Assembly (NCBI RefSeq): GCF_016745095.1
Contig: NZ_CP067087.1
Location: forward strand, 310,001 to 374,000
DNA from: Croceicoccus sp. YJ47
Lineage (GTDB): Bacteria > Pseudomonadota > Alphaproteobacteria > Sphingomonadales > Sphingomonadaceae
DNA length: 64,000 nucleotides
Direction: 5' to 3'
The notes beneath the pieces are model-generated. The model worked only from the letters and a program-made list of their open reading frames with translations, made no database searches and had not been told where the DNA came from. A program made the position numbers and the translations under genes. Positions 35,430-44,641 of this stretch are shown piece after piece (within the stretch, counting starts at the first letter, position 1; each line of letters starts with the position of its first letter).

Positions 35430-36863
35430 TCAGCGGTCGAGCCGCATCAGCAGATCGTGCGCAAACTGGCTCAGCGTATCGTCGCGCGCGCCCATGATCA
35501 CGATGCGGTCGCCGGCTTGCGCGATCTGCACTATCCGATCCGCGCAATCGCCACGGTCCGCGATATGTTCGGCATTGCCGCCGCTTTCATTGATGGCGGC
35601 CACGATCCGTTCCGAACCGACCGAACGATCGGTGGTTCCCCCGAAATAGACCGGGTCGGAAAAGATCACCCTGTCGTCGGTGTTCAGAACCTTCGCGAAG
35701 GTTTCGGCCAGTTCCATGCCCATTTGCCGCAACGGGCCATATCCGTGCGGCTGAAAAAAGGCGATGACGCGGCCCGGATGCGCCTTCAGCGTGCGGAGCG
35801 TTGCGGCGCATTTTTCCGGGTTGTGGCCGAAATCGTCGATGACGGTGATGTTGCGCGCACTCGTGCCGACGACATCGAAGCGCCGCCGCAACCCTTCGAA
35901 CCGGGACAATGCGGCGACGGCATCGGCAACGGACACGCCCGCGGCATCGGCGGCGGCAATCGCGGCCAGCGCATTGGCGAGATTGTGGCGCCCCGGCTGC
36001 TTCAATTGCAGATCGTGGCGCGTATCGGCACGGCGGTCGACGATCGTGGCGTCGATGCCGGTCGGCTTCTGCACGATGGTGCCGGGCACGACGCCGATGT
36101 CGGCCTCTTCATTGTCGATGGCAAAACGGGTGACGGCCTGCGCACGGGCGGCGAGTGCCATGCTCTCCGCATCGTCGGCATTGATCGCGCCGCGCGGCGC
36201 GACCGCCAGGAAATTGCCGAACAGGCTGCGCAATTCGTCCATGCTCTTGTGGTCGAGGCTGACATTCAGCAACACCGCCACGCCGGGGCGGTAGAGCGCG
36301 ATGGACCCGTCGCTTTCATCCACCTCCGCCACGAACATGCCGCCATCGCCGGTGCGCGCGCTGGCAAAGGGCGCGTCGTCGGCGACGAAATTCTTCATCA
36401 CCGCGCCGTTCATGATGGTGGGGTCGCGCCCCGCCTCCGCCATGATCCAGCCGGTCATGCCCGTCACGGTCGATTTTCCGCTGGTCCCGCCGATGGCAAT
36501 GGAATCGGGCGCGGCATTGAACAGTTCGGCGAGTAATTCGGCCCGGCTCATCCGCGCACAGCCAAGATCGCGCGCGCGCGCCACCTCCGGCACGCTATCC
36601 TCGATCGCGGCGCTTGCGATCAACACCTGCTCGGCGCTCGTCACCCCGCTGCCGTCCTGCGGGAACAGGGCAATGCCCTGCCGTTCGAGCCATGCGAACT
36701 TCGCCGCGCTGCGTCCGGCATCGAAACTGCGGTCGGACCCGCCGATGTCCGCCCCCCGCGCCCGCAGGATACAGGCCAGCGGCAGCATCCCCGATCCGCC
36801 GATCCCGCAAAAGAAGAACGGGCGCGAAAGAAGGTCGGACGGTTTGGCAATATTGTCGGTCAT
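35430..36863 (-). CDS. mpl: UDP-MurNAc:tripeptide ligase (Mpl-type Mur ligase)
   Basis: Murein-recycling ligase joining UDP-MurNAc to the recovered L-Ala-D-Glu-meso-Dap peptide. The 477-residue protein opens with the Mur Rossmann motif FFCGIGGSGMLPLA. The ATP loop is GGTSGKSTVTGM, followed by VAEVDESDGSI, HNLANALAAIAA and VIDDFGHNPEKC. MurC is the main alternative, but the divergent neighbour is an LD-carboxypeptidase that makes exactly the tripeptide substrate, and no other division genes are nearby. The start at ATG 36863 is preferred over an in-frame TTG at 36884. Confidence 0.8.
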   Translation of the reverse strand: MTDNIAKPSDLLSRPFFFCGIGGSGMLPLACILRARGADIGGSDRSFDAGRSAAKFAWLERQGIALFPQDGSGVTSAEQVLIASAAIEDSVPEVARARDLGCARMSRAELLAELFNAAPDSIAIGGTSGKSTVTGMTGWIMAEAGRDPTIMNGAVMKNFVADDAPFASARTGDGGMFVAEVDESDGSIALYRPGVAVLLNVSLDHKSMDELRSLFGNFLAVAPRGAINADDAESMALAARAQAVTRFAIDNEEADIGVVPGTIVQKPTGIDATIVDRRADTRHDLQLKQPGRHNLANALAAIAAADAAGVSVADAVAALSRFEGLRRRFDVVGTSARNITVIDDFGHNPEKCAATLRTLKAHPGRVIAFFQPHGYGPLRQMGMELAETFAKVLNTDDRVIFSDPVYFGGTTDRSVGSERIVAAINESGGNAEHIADRGDCADRIVQIAQAGDRIVIMGARDDTLSQFAHDLLMRLDR

Positions 36864-36931
36864 CGCCGCTGTGGCTATTGGCAAAGGGCACGCTTGGCAA
36901 TCACGGGCATGGGGTTTAGCGATGGTTTTAT

Positions 36932-37750
36932 ATGTATAACGTCGCCATCTGCGCCCCGTCGGCCCCCTTCCCGCGCGATTGCGCCGACGCGGTGGCGGCC
37001 CTCGCCCGCGACTACCCGGACCTTTCGCTCACGTTCCATCCGCAATGTTTCGAGGAATCGGGCCATTTCGCGGGAAGCGATGCACAGCGGCGCGAGGCGC
37101 TCATCGAATGCGCGAACGATCCGGCGTTCGATGCCGTATGGTTCGCGCGCGGCGGATATGGCGCGTGCCGGATTGCCGGCGACGCGATTGCGCGCATGAA
37201 CGATGCGGCCCGCGACAAACGCTATTTCGGCTATTCCGATGCGGGCTATCTGCTTGCCGGGTTTTACCGCCATTCCATCGGACGGCCCACCCACGCACCC
37301 ATGCCTTACGACATCGGGCGCGACGGCGGCGCGGCGGCGGTGCGGCGTACGCTGTCCTTCATGTCGGGCGACCGGGGAACGATGGAGCCGTTTGCCGCCG
37401 ATGCGCCGACGGTGGCCTTCAACCTTGCGACCTTCGCCATGATCTGCGGCACGTCGCTCATGCCGGACCTGTCGGGCCATGTCCTCATGCTGGAGGAGGT
37501 GAGCGAGTATCTGTATGCCATCGACCGGCTTTTCTTTCACGTCGCGGAGGCGATGCCGGCCATGAACCTTGCTTGCGTGCGGCTGGGCCGGGTGTCCGAC
37601 GTGCCGGAAAACGACCGCCCCTTCGGCATGGGCGCAGAGGCGATCTGCCGCCATTGGTGCGAGCGGGCGGGCGTGCCTTTCCTCGGTAAGGCGGACATCG
37701 GCCACGATGCCGCCAATCGCATCGTCCCGTTCGGCCCCCGCCCGAAATGA
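36932..37750 (+). CDS. ldcA: Murein LD-carboxypeptidase (peptidase S66)
   Basis: Cytoplasmic serine peptidase that trims tetrapeptide to tripeptide by removing the terminal D-Ala. The 272-residue protein has AICAPSAPFPRD at the start, the nucleophile Ser in YFGYSDAGYLL, the catalytic Glu in VLMLEEVSEYLY and the catalytic His in IGHDAANRIVPFG, forming the Ser-Glu-His triad of S66. It is divergent from the Mur ligase with 68 bases between starts, so the two are likely controlled from one region and act in sequence in peptidoglycan recycling. Confidence 0.9.
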   Translation: MYNVAICAPSAPFPRDCADAVAALARDYPDLSLTFHPQCFEESGHFAGSDAQRREALIECANDPAFDAVWFARGGYGACRIAGDAIARMNDAARDKRYFGYSDAGYLLAGFYRHSIGRPTHAPMPYDIGRDGGAAAVRRTLSFMSGDRGTMEPFAADAPTVAFNLATFAMICGTSLMPDLSGHVLMLEEVSEYLYAIDRLFFHVAEAMPAMNLACVRLGRVSDVPENDRPFGMGAEAICRHWCERAGVPFLGKADIGHDAANRIVPFGPRPK

Positions 37751-37819
37751 CATGACGGCGGGGCTTGCGGGCGAATGCGCCGCGACCTACCCCGCCCCGC
37801 AATGCATAAGGAGACATCC

Positions 37820-38761
37820 ATGAAAGCTTTCATCTTCCCCGGACAGGGGAGCCAGACCGTCGGCATGGGCGCTGCGCTCGCCGACACATCCGCCCACGCC
37901 CGCGAGGTTTTCGAGGAAGTCGACGACGCGCTGGGGCAAAAGCTCTTCGCCATCATGAAGGACGGGCCGGAGGATCAGCTCACCCTCACCGAAAACGCGC
38001 AGCCTGCGATCATGGCGCATTCCATGGCCATCGTGCGCGTTCTGGAGAAGGAATTCGGCGTCTCGCTTGCCGCGACGGGCGATTATGTCGCGGGCCACAG
38101 CCTCGGCGAATATAGCGCGCTGTGCGCCGCCGGTGCGTTTTCGCTGTCCGATACGGCGCGGCTCCTGAAACTGCGCGGACAGGCGATGCAGGCCGCCGTC
38201 CCGGTCGGTGTCGGCGCGATGTGCGCGCTGCTCGGCGCCGATGTGGAAAAGGCGTCCGAACTGGCGAAGGCCGCGACCGAGGCGGAAGGCGAAGTGTGCA
38301 CCGTGGCCAATGACAACGACCCGACGCAGGTCGTGCTGTCGGGGCACGTTGCGCCGATCGAACGCGCGGTCGCCATTGCGAAGGAATTCGGCATCCGCCG
38401 CGCCGTGATGCTGCCGGTGTCGGCCCCGTTCCATTGCGAATTGATGGAACCGGCCGCCACCGCGATGGACGATGCGCTGACCCGGACCATGCCGAACGCA
38501 CCCCGCCTGCCGGTGTTCGCCAATGTCACGGCGCAGCCTGTCGCCGACCCCGCAGAAATCCGCAAGCATCTCGTCGCGCAGGTCATGGGCCGGGTCCGCT
38601 GGCGCGAGAGCGCGGCGGGCATGGCCGCGATCGGCGTGACGCAATTCATCGAGCTGGGCGGCAAGGTGCTCGGCCCCATGGTCAAGCGGTCCGCCGATGG
38701 CGTGGAGGTGCGCTCCATCGTCACGATGGCCGATTGCGAAACGCTGGCAAAGGAGATCTGA
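37820..38761 (+). CDS. fabD: Malonyl-CoA:ACP transacylase
   Basis: Loads malonyl groups onto acyl carrier protein for fatty-acid synthesis. The 313-residue protein has FIFPGQGSQTVGMG at the N-terminus, the nucleophile Ser in AGHSLGEYSAL, the substrate-binding VMLPVSAPFHCELM (catalytic His) and FIELGGKVLGPMV. AAGGAGA lies just before the ATG at 37820. fabG follows three bases downstream; acpP and fabF are not in this window. Confidence 0.96.
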   Translation: MKAFIFPGQGSQTVGMGAALADTSAHAREVFEEVDDALGQKLFAIMKDGPEDQLTLTENAQPAIMAHSMAIVRVLEKEFGVSLAATGDYVAGHSLGEYSALCAAGAFSLSDTARLLKLRGQAMQAAVPVGVGAMCALLGADVEKASELAKAATEAEGEVCTVANDNDPTQVVLSGHVAPIERAVAIAKEFGIRRAVMLPVSAPFHCELMEPAATAMDDALTRTMPNAPRLPVFANVTAQPVADPAEIRKHLVAQVMGRVRWRESAAGMAAIGVTQFIELGGKVLGPMVKRSADGVEVRSIVTMADCETLAKEI

Positions 38762-38764
38762 GCG

Positions 38765-39514
38765 ATGTTCGACCTGACCGGAATGACGGCGCTGGTGACC
38801 GGCGCATCGGGGGGCATCGGCTCCGAAATCGCCCGCGCCTTGGCGGGACAGGGCGCGCGTATCGCGCTCAGCGGATCGAACGGCGACAAGCTGCGCGCCT
38901 TTCGCGAACAGCTGAACGCCGAAACCGGCGGCGATCATGTGGAGATCACCTGCGACCTGTCGAGCGCGGAAAGCGTCGATGCGCTGATCCCCGCGGCGAT
39001 CGACACGCTCGGCCGGCTGGACATCCTCGTCAACAATGCCGGGATCACCCGCGACGGGTTGATGATGCGGATGAAGGACGAGGATTGGGAGCAGGTGTTG
39101 CAGGTCAACCTGACCGCTGCGTTCCGGCTGATGCGCGCCGCGACCCGGCCCATGATGAAGGCGAAGTTCGGCCGCATGATTTCGATCACCAGCGTCGTCG
39201 GCACCACCGGCAATCCGGGGCAGATGAACTATGCCGCGGCCAAGGCGGGTCTTACCGGCCTGAGCAAGAGCCTCGCGCAGGAGCTTGCCACCCGCAACAT
39301 CACGGTGAACTGCGTCGCGCCCGGTTTCATCCGCACGGCGATGACCGATGTGTTGCCCGATGCGCAGAAGGACGAGCTGAACGCCCGCATTCCCGCCGGG
39401 CGCATGGGCGAAGGGTCCGACATCGGCGCCGCGGTTGCCTATCTCGCGTCGAAGGAAGCGGGCTACGTCACCGGGCAGACGCTCCACGTGAACGGCGGCA
39501 TGGCGATGATCTGA
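38765..39514 (+). CDS. fabG: 3-oxoacyl-ACP reductase
   Basis: NADPH-dependent short-chain dehydrogenase reducing beta-ketoacyl-ACP. The 249 residues carry the cofactor loop [10 protein letters not shown], the NNAG motif [17 protein letters not shown] and the catalytic Ser-Tyr-Lys in ISITSVVG and [12 protein letters not shown]. The tail [14 protein letters not shown] is typical of FabG. Co-transcribed with fabD. Confidence 0.96.
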   Translation: MFDLTGMTALVTGASGGIGSEIARALAGQGARIALSGSNGDKLRAFREQLNAETGGDHVEITCDLSSAESVDALIPAAIDTLGRLDILVNNAGITRDGLMMRMKDEDWEQVLQVNLTAAFRLMRAATRPMMKAKFGRMISITSVVGTTGNPGQMNYAAAKAGLTGLSKSLAQELATRNITVNCVAPGFIRTAMTDVLPDAQKDELNARIPAGRMGEGSDIGAAVAYLASKEAGYVTGQTLHVNGGMAMI

Positions 39515-39590
39515 ACCCCGTTGCCGGGTGGGTGCCGAATGGCCGCATCCGCCCGGCAACCGGACCGCGTGCGATGCGTTGTCCCACACG

Positions 39591-39728
39591 ATGGCCCACA
39601 AGAAACCGAACCTGCCGACAAAGACCTGCCCGGTGTGCGAACGCCCGTTCGCCTGGCGCAAGAAGTGGGCGCGCGACTGGGACAATGTGGTCTATTGTTC
39701 GGAGCGGTGCCGCCGCACGGCGAAATAG
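39591..39728 (+). CDS. DUF2256 small zinc-finger-like protein
   Basis: 45-residue basic protein, [20 protein letters not shown], followed by a second Cys pair in [13 protein letters not shown]. The two C-x2/3-C pairs suggest a single zinc ribbon, and the conserved [19 protein letters not shown] matches the DUF2256 family. The ATG at 39591 is chosen because the family starts there; no clear ribosome site is seen. Function unknown. Confidence 0.8.
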   Translation: MAHKKPNLPTKTCPVCERPFAWRKKWARDWDNVVYCSERCRRTAK

Positions 39729-39743
39729 CGCGCCGCCATGACC

Positions 39744-39774
39744 GAAGGGCCGGACGTTTCCGCCCGGCCCCTTC
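39744..39774. terminator. Hairpin between convergent genes
   Basis: GAAGGGCCGG (39744-39753) pairs with CCGGCCCCTTC (39764-39774) with one bulged base. It lies between the convergent DUF2256 and M2-peptidase genes, as expected for a shared terminator, but no T-run flanks it on either strand. Confidence 0.4.
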
Positions 39775-39780
39775 ATCGGA

Positions 39781-41646
39781 TTACCAACCCTGCGGCTGCC
39801 CCTTATTCTGCTCGTCCAGCCAGGCCTTGAGCGGGGCGAAATATTCCACCATCGCCTTGCCGCTCATCTCGCGGCTTCCGGTGAACGCCTCCAGCGCATC
39901 GGGCCAGGGCTTCGACGCGCCCATTTCCAGCATGGCGTTCAAACGCTGCCCCACCTCCTCGTTGCCGTAGAAGCTGCAGCGATGCAGCGGCCCGGTCCAT
40001 CCGGCCTGCTCGCACGCCGATTTGTAGAACTGGAACTGCAAAATCCGGGCGAGGAAATAGCGCATGTAGGGCGTGTTGCCCGGAATGTGATATTTCGCGC
40101 CGGGGTCGAACGCATCGGCGGGCCGCTCCACCGGCGGGGTGATGCCCTGATACTCGCGGCGAAGATCGGTCCACGCCGTGTTGTAATCGGCAGGCGCGAT
40201 GCTGCCGTCGAACACGCCCCAGCGCCATTGATCGACCAGCAGGCCGAAGGGCAGGAACGCCACCTTGTCCATCGCCTGACGCAGCAGCAAACCGATGTCC
40301 TTGTCCGCCGAGGGCACGTCCTCGCGGTTGAGCAGGCCGATCTGCACCAGATATTCCGGCGTGATCGACAGCGCGACGAAATCGCCGATCGCCTCGTGGA
40401 ACCCATCGTTCGCGCCGTTGAGATAGAGATACGGCTGCTCGTTATAGGCACGCTGGTAGTAATTGTGGCCGAGTTCGTGATGGATCGTCACGAAATCGTA
40501 AGCGTTCACCTTGATGCACATCTTGATGCGGATGTCGTCGACATTGTCCACGTCCCACGCGCTCGCATGGCACACGACTTCGCGGTCGGCAGGCTTCGTG
40601 AACTGGCTGCGCTCCCAGAACGTCTCGGGCAAAGGCTCGAACCCCAGCGAGGAATAGAACCCCTCGCCGATCTTCACCATGTCGATCGGCCCCTCGCCCT
40701 TGGCCTCCAGCAATTCGCCGATGTCATAGCCGAGGTCGCCCGCCCCTTCGGGCGCGACCAGCGGGTAGATATTGCCCCATTCCTGCGCCCACATATTGCC
40801 GAGCAGGTCGGCGCGGATCGGGCCGGTCGCAGGCTGCACGCCATCGCCATATTTCGCGTTCAGCCGCCCGCGAACATAGGTGTGGAGCGCCATGTAGAGC
40901 GGCTTCACCTCCTGCCACAGCCGCTCGGTTTCGGCGGCGAACTGTTCGGGCGGCATGTCGTATCCCGACCGCCACATCGCGCCGGTATTGGCAAAGCCGA
41001 GTTCCTTCGCGCCTTCGTTGGCGATCGCGACCATGCGCGCGTAATCGTCCTTCATCGGCGCGCCGACATTGTCGTGCCAGCTCGCCCACATTTCCGCATA
41101 TTCGGTAAGCGTGCGTGCAAGATTGCCCATCTCCGCCTCGATATCGCTGCCCGAAATCGGCTCGCCGTTCAAAAGCCCGCGCCCCTTGCCATATTGCGCG
41201 TTGAGATCGGTGGCGATGGTATTCAATTCCTCCGCCGCGCCATCGGCGGTCGGCGCGGGAAGGACAATGCCGTTGCGCAGGATGTCGAGCTTGCGCGCCA
41301 CATCGGGGTCGAGCCCCGGCACACGCGCATATTGCGCGGCGGCCAGCGCGTATTTCACCTGCTTTTCCGTGCCGATCGCCCCACTTTGCGCCGCGAGTGC
41401 GTTGGTGTCGGGCGTGATATAGGTGGCGTTGACCCATGCGATGCGGCTGGCATCGACGCTGTAACCGAACAGGTCGGCTTCGGCGGCGGCGATGAATTGT
41501 GCCGCGCCCTGCGCCGTCATGGGAAAGCGGGCCGCCTCCTCCGCGTCGGTGGTGACAGGGTTGCCGTCGGCGGCGGTCTGCGCATGGCCGGGGGTGGCAA
41601 GCGCGATGGCCATCGCCATCGCGGCGACGGAAGAAGCGAATTTCAT
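39781..41646 (-). CDS. Exported M2-family peptidyl-dipeptidase (ACE-like)
   Basis: Zinc metallopeptidase of 621 residues. The signal peptide is ASSVAAMAMAIALATPGHAQ. The zinc site HHELGHNYY (HExxH) is followed by the third ligand Glu in FHEAIGDFVALSI, the gluzincin layout of family M2. EWGNIYPL and FQFYKSACEQAGWTGPLH are also M2-like. It probably removes dipeptides from peptides in the periplasm. The gene stands alone on the minus strand, 63 bases downstream of a hydrolase gene in the same orientation. Confidence 0.92.
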   Translation of the reverse strand: MKFASSVAAMAMAIALATPGHAQTAADGNPVTTDAEEAARFPMTAQGAAQFIAAAEADLFGYSVDASRIAWVNATYITPDTNALAAQSGAIGTEKQVKYALAAAQYARVPGLDPDVARKLDILRNGIVLPAPTADGAAEELNTIATDLNAQYGKGRGLLNGEPISGSDIEAEMGNLARTLTEYAEMWASWHDNVGAPMKDDYARMVAIANEGAKELGFANTGAMWRSGYDMPPEQFAAETERLWQEVKPLYMALHTYVRGRLNAKYGDGVQPATGPIRADLLGNMWAQEWGNIYPLVAPEGAGDLGYDIGELLEAKGEGPIDMVKIGEGFYSSLGFEPLPETFWERSQFTKPADREVVCHASAWDVDNVDDIRIKMCIKVNAYDFVTIHHELGHNYYQRAYNEQPYLYLNGANDGFHEAIGDFVALSITPEYLVQIGLLNREDVPSADKDIGLLLRQAMDKVAFLPFGLLVDQWRWGVFDGSIAPADYNTAWTDLRREYQGITPPVERPADAFDPGAKYHIPGNTPYMRYFLARILQFQFYKSACEQAGWTGPLHRCSFYGNEEVGQRLNAMLEMGASKPWPDALEAFTGSREMSGKAMVEYFAPLKAWLDEQNKGQPQGW

Positions 41647-41709
41647 CAGGGCGTTATCCTTCGATCCCGGTTCGTTATGAAACCGGTTTGGACCGCCACC
41701 CGCCCGAAA

Positions 41710-42471
41710 TCAAGCGGTCAGAAACGCCACCAGCTCATCGCCGAGTGCGCCTTCGGAAACGCTGCTCATATGCGTGCCGGGGATCGTGGCGCGGCGCCCG
41801 TCGGGCAATGCCTCGGCCAGCGCGTCGGCGCTGCCGTTGTCATTGTCCTTGTCCCCGCACAGCACGAGCGTCGGCATGGTCGCAGCGACAAGCGCCTCCC
41901 GACTGGTATCGGCCATCGAGCCGAGCAGCAGGCGGGCGGCGGTGCGGTCGACCTTCATCGTCTTCATGAAGCTGACGGCGAAGAACGCGGGGTCGCCCAT
42001 GCGCACCTCGTCGAACCGGTCGATCGCGTCGCGGAAGAATTCGGCCCGCTTCTCCCATCCGGCAAGCCCCTCCAGCCCCATGCCGGTCAGCACGAGCCGC
42101 CGCGGCTCCAGCCCGTCGAGCACGCCGCGCAGCACCGTGCGCGAACCCAGCGAAAACCCGACAAGATCATATTCGACCAGCCCGTAATGGGCGATCACAT
42201 CCTCAAGATCACGGACAAGCACGTCGGGCGGATAACAGGCCGGATCGTGCGGCGCCCCGCTGTGCCCATGCGCGCGCAGATCCGGCATGATGAGCGCGAA
42301 CCCCGCATCGGCGAGCTTCTGCGCATGGCCGAACTTGACCCAGTTCGTCTCCACATTGGAGAACAACCCATGCAGCAGCACGACCGTTCCGCGCGTGCCC
42401 TCCCCCATGCGATGCACGGCAAGGGGCGTGCCGTCGCGCGCCGCAACCGTATCGAAATCGGGGAGAGCCAT
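41710..42471 (-). CDS. Alpha/beta hydrolase, substrate unknown
   Basis: 253-residue cytoplasmic alpha/beta-fold hydrolase. Oxyanion motif VVLLHGLFSNVETNW, nucleophile elbow VGFSLGSRTVLRG, acid region VLCGDKDNDNGSADAL and a late His in IPGTHMSSVSEGAL. It lacks any diagnostic signature for a named esterase or haloalkane dehalogenase. It starts 8 bases before the asd stop region, so it is likely in an operon downstream of asd. Confidence 0.8.
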   Translation of the reverse strand: MALPDFDTVAARDGTPLAVHRMGEGTRGTVVLLHGLFSNVETNWVKFGHAQKLADAGFALIMPDLRAHGHSGAPHDPACYPPDVLVRDLEDVIAHYGLVEYDLVGFSLGSRTVLRGVLDGLEPRRLVLTGMGLEGLAGWEKRAEFFRDAIDRFDEVRMGDPAFFAVSFMKTMKVDRTAARLLLGSMADTSREALVAATMPTLVLCGDKDNDNGSADALAEALPDGRRATIPGTHMSSVSEGALGDELVAFLTA

Positions 42472-42478
42472 TGCGCGA

Positions 42479-43504
42479 TCAGCCTTTTTTCAAGATACGG
42501 CGGCCGAGCAATTCGGCGATCTGCACCGCGTTCAATGCGGCACCCTTGCGCAGATTGTCCGACACGCACCACAGCGCCAGGCCGTTTTCGACCGTCGGAT
42601 CCTCGCGCACGCGGCTGATATAGGTGGCGCTGTCGCCCGCGCATTCGACCGGGGTGACGTATCCGCCGTCCTCGCGCTTGTCGACGAGCATGATGCCCGG
42701 CGCCTCGCGCAGGATGTCCTGCGCTTGGCTTGCGGTCATTTCCTTCTCGAATTCCAGCGTGATGGATTCGGCGTGGCCCACGAATACCGGCACCCGCACG
42801 CAGGTGGCCTGCACCTTGATCCTGGGGTCCATGATCTTCTTCGTCTCGACGACCATCTTCCACTCTTCCTTCGTCGAACCATCGTCGAGGAAGACGTCAA
42901 TGTGCGGAATGACGTTGAAGGCGATCTGCTTCGTGAACTTGCGCGGTTCGACCTGATCGCCGACGAAAATGGCGCGGCTCTGCTCGAACAGTTCGTCCAT
43001 GCCGGCCTTGCCCGCACCGGACACCGATTGATAGGTGCTGACCACCACGCGCTTGATCGTGGCGACATCGTGCAGCGGCTTGAGCGCGACGACCATCTGC
43101 GCGGTCGAGCAGTTGGGATTGGCGATGATCTTGCGCTTCACCGCCTCCTCGATCGCGTCGGGGTTCACCTCCGGCACGATGAGCGGCACGTCCGGGTCCA
43201 TGCGATAAAGCGAGCTGTTGTCGATGACATAGCACCCCGCCGCCGCCGCCTTCGCCGCGTAATCCTTCGCCGGACCGCTTCCGGCGGCGAACAGCGCGAT
43301 GTCCCAGCCGGTGAAATCGAAATGTTCGATATTGCGGCATTTGATCATCTTGCCGGTGTCGCCGATCTCCACCTCGGACCCGACGGAGCGCGAGGACGCG
43401 ACCGCCGCGATCTCGTCATACGGAAATTCGCGCTCCGCCAGGATCGCGAGCACTTCGCGCCCGACATTCCCCGTCGCGCCAACGACGGCCACCCGATAAC
43501 CCAT
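42479..43504 (-). CDS. asd: Aspartate-semialdehyde dehydrogenase
   Basis: Reduces aspartyl-phosphate to the semialdehyde, the branch point to lysine/Dap, threonine and methionine. The 341 residues show AVVGATGNVGREVLAIL (NADP fold), the catalytic Cys in ANPNCSTAQMV, VSTYQSVSGAGKAGMDEL and RVPVFVGHAESITLEF. The ATG at 43504 has AGGTAAGG upstream; an in-frame TTG at 43510 is the alternative. Confidence 0.96.
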   Translation of the reverse strand: MGYRVAVVGATGNVGREVLAILAEREFPYDEIAAVASSRSVGSEVEIGDTGKMIKCRNIEHFDFTGWDIALFAAGSGPAKDYAAKAAAAGCYVIDNSSLYRMDPDVPLIVPEVNPDAIEEAVKRKIIANPNCSTAQMVVALKPLHDVATIKRVVVSTYQSVSGAGKAGMDELFEQSRAIFVGDQVEPRKFTKQIAFNVIPHIDVFLDDGSTKEEWKMVVETKKIMDPRIKVQATCVRVPVFVGHAESITLEFEKEMTASQAQDILREAPGIMLVDKREDGGYVTPVECAGDSATYISRVREDPTVENGLALWCVSDNLRKGAALNAVQIAELLGRRILKKG

Positions 43505-43626
43505 GATCAAACCTTACCTGAAAGACATTATGTCAAACGGCGCATCACGCCAGCGCCGCACTGTGGGCGCCCTAACCGCACATCGGATGGCTGACAACCC
43601 ATACGATTGGCGAAACATTGCGCGGA

Positions 43627-44631
43627 TTACGGGGCCATGCGCAACGGGCTGGCCTCGGCGAGGATGAGCATGAAACGATTCTTGTCGTCGCTCCACCGCC
43701 GCATCGGCGTCCAGCCACCTGCGAGCAGCAGCGTATTGGCGCTGCGCTTGCCATATTTGTGGCTGTTCTCGGTATGGATCGTCTCGCCCCTGGCCATCGT
43801 GAAATCATGGTCGCAGATCGCAAAACGCATGTCGGCCTGCGCCTCCAGATGCATTTCGATGCGCGCGATGTCATCGTTCCAGATCGCCCGATGCGCAAAA
43901 TCCGCCACCGGAATATCGCCGCCCAGCTCGCGATTGATGCGGATGAGCAGGTTGAGGTTGAACGCCGCCGTCACCCCGGCCGCATCGTCATAGGCAGCCT
44001 CCAGCACGGCGGTATCCTTGATCCGGTCCATCCCGATCAGCAGCTGTGCCGGCGTTTCGCCGGCGCCGTCCGCACTCAACGTGCGTCGCATCTGGCGCAG
44101 CAGGTCGACCGCGGTGCGCGGCACCAGATTGCCGATCGTCGATCCGGGAAAGAACCCCAGCCGCGGCGCGCCCGCGATCGCGCCCGGCAGGGTGACGGGC
44201 TTCGTGAAATCCGCCTCCACCGGGTGGATCGGCAGATCGGGGAAGCTTTTGGCGAGCGTATTGGCCGACGCGCGCAGGAAATCGCCCGAAATGTCGAGCG
44301 GGACATAGGCCGACGGCGCGATTGCGTCGAGCAGGAGCGGCGTCTTCGCCGAGCTGCCCGACCCGAATTCGACCACGGCGCGGCCCGATCCGATGGCATC
44401 GGCAAATTCCTGCCCCCGCGCGGACAGGATCTGCCGCTCCGCCCGGGTCGGGTAATATTCGGGGACGGCGGTGATATCCTCGAACAATTGCGATCCGCGT
44501 TCGTCGTAGAACCAGCGCGCCGGCACCGCCTTTTGCGGCTGCGACAGGCCGGCGATCACCTCGTCGCGAAAGGCGCGGTCGATCCCGCTCGCATCTTCAT
44601 CCACGATGCGAACCGCTTGTTCGACTGGCAT
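43627..44631 (-). CDS. egtD: L-histidine N-alpha-methyltransferase (ergothioneine)
   Basis: SAM-dependent trimethylation of histidine to hercynine, the first step of ergothioneine synthesis. The 334-residue protein has LSQPQKAVPARWFYDERGSQ and ITAVPEYYPTRAE, the EgtD substrate region. The SAM-binding motif is VVEFGSGSSAKTPLLLDA, with GFFPGSTIGNL following, and ETIHTENSHKYG near the end. The ATG at 44631 follows GAGGGG. It starts 10 bases after egtB, so both are on one transcript. Confidence 0.93.
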   Translation of the reverse strand: MPVEQAVRIVDEDASGIDRAFRDEVIAGLSQPQKAVPARWFYDERGSQLFEDITAVPEYYPTRAERQILSARGQEFADAIGSGRAVVEFGSGSSAKTPLLLDAIAPSAYVPLDISGDFLRASANTLAKSFPDLPIHPVEADFTKPVTLPGAIAGAPRLGFFPGSTIGNLVPRTAVDLLRQMRRTLSADGAGETPAQLLIGMDRIKDTAVLEAAYDDAAGVTAAFNLNLLIRINRELGGDIPVADFAHRAIWNDDIARIEMHLEAQADMRFAICDHDFTMARGETIHTENSHKYGKRSANTLLLAGGWTPMRRWSDDKNRFMLILAEASPLRMAP

Positions 44632-44641
44632 GCGTATCCCC

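Noticed and set aside
37787-39685. 632-codon minus-strand frame across fabD and fabG
   Set aside because: It spans two clear genes and their junction on the other strand, with no motif of its own.
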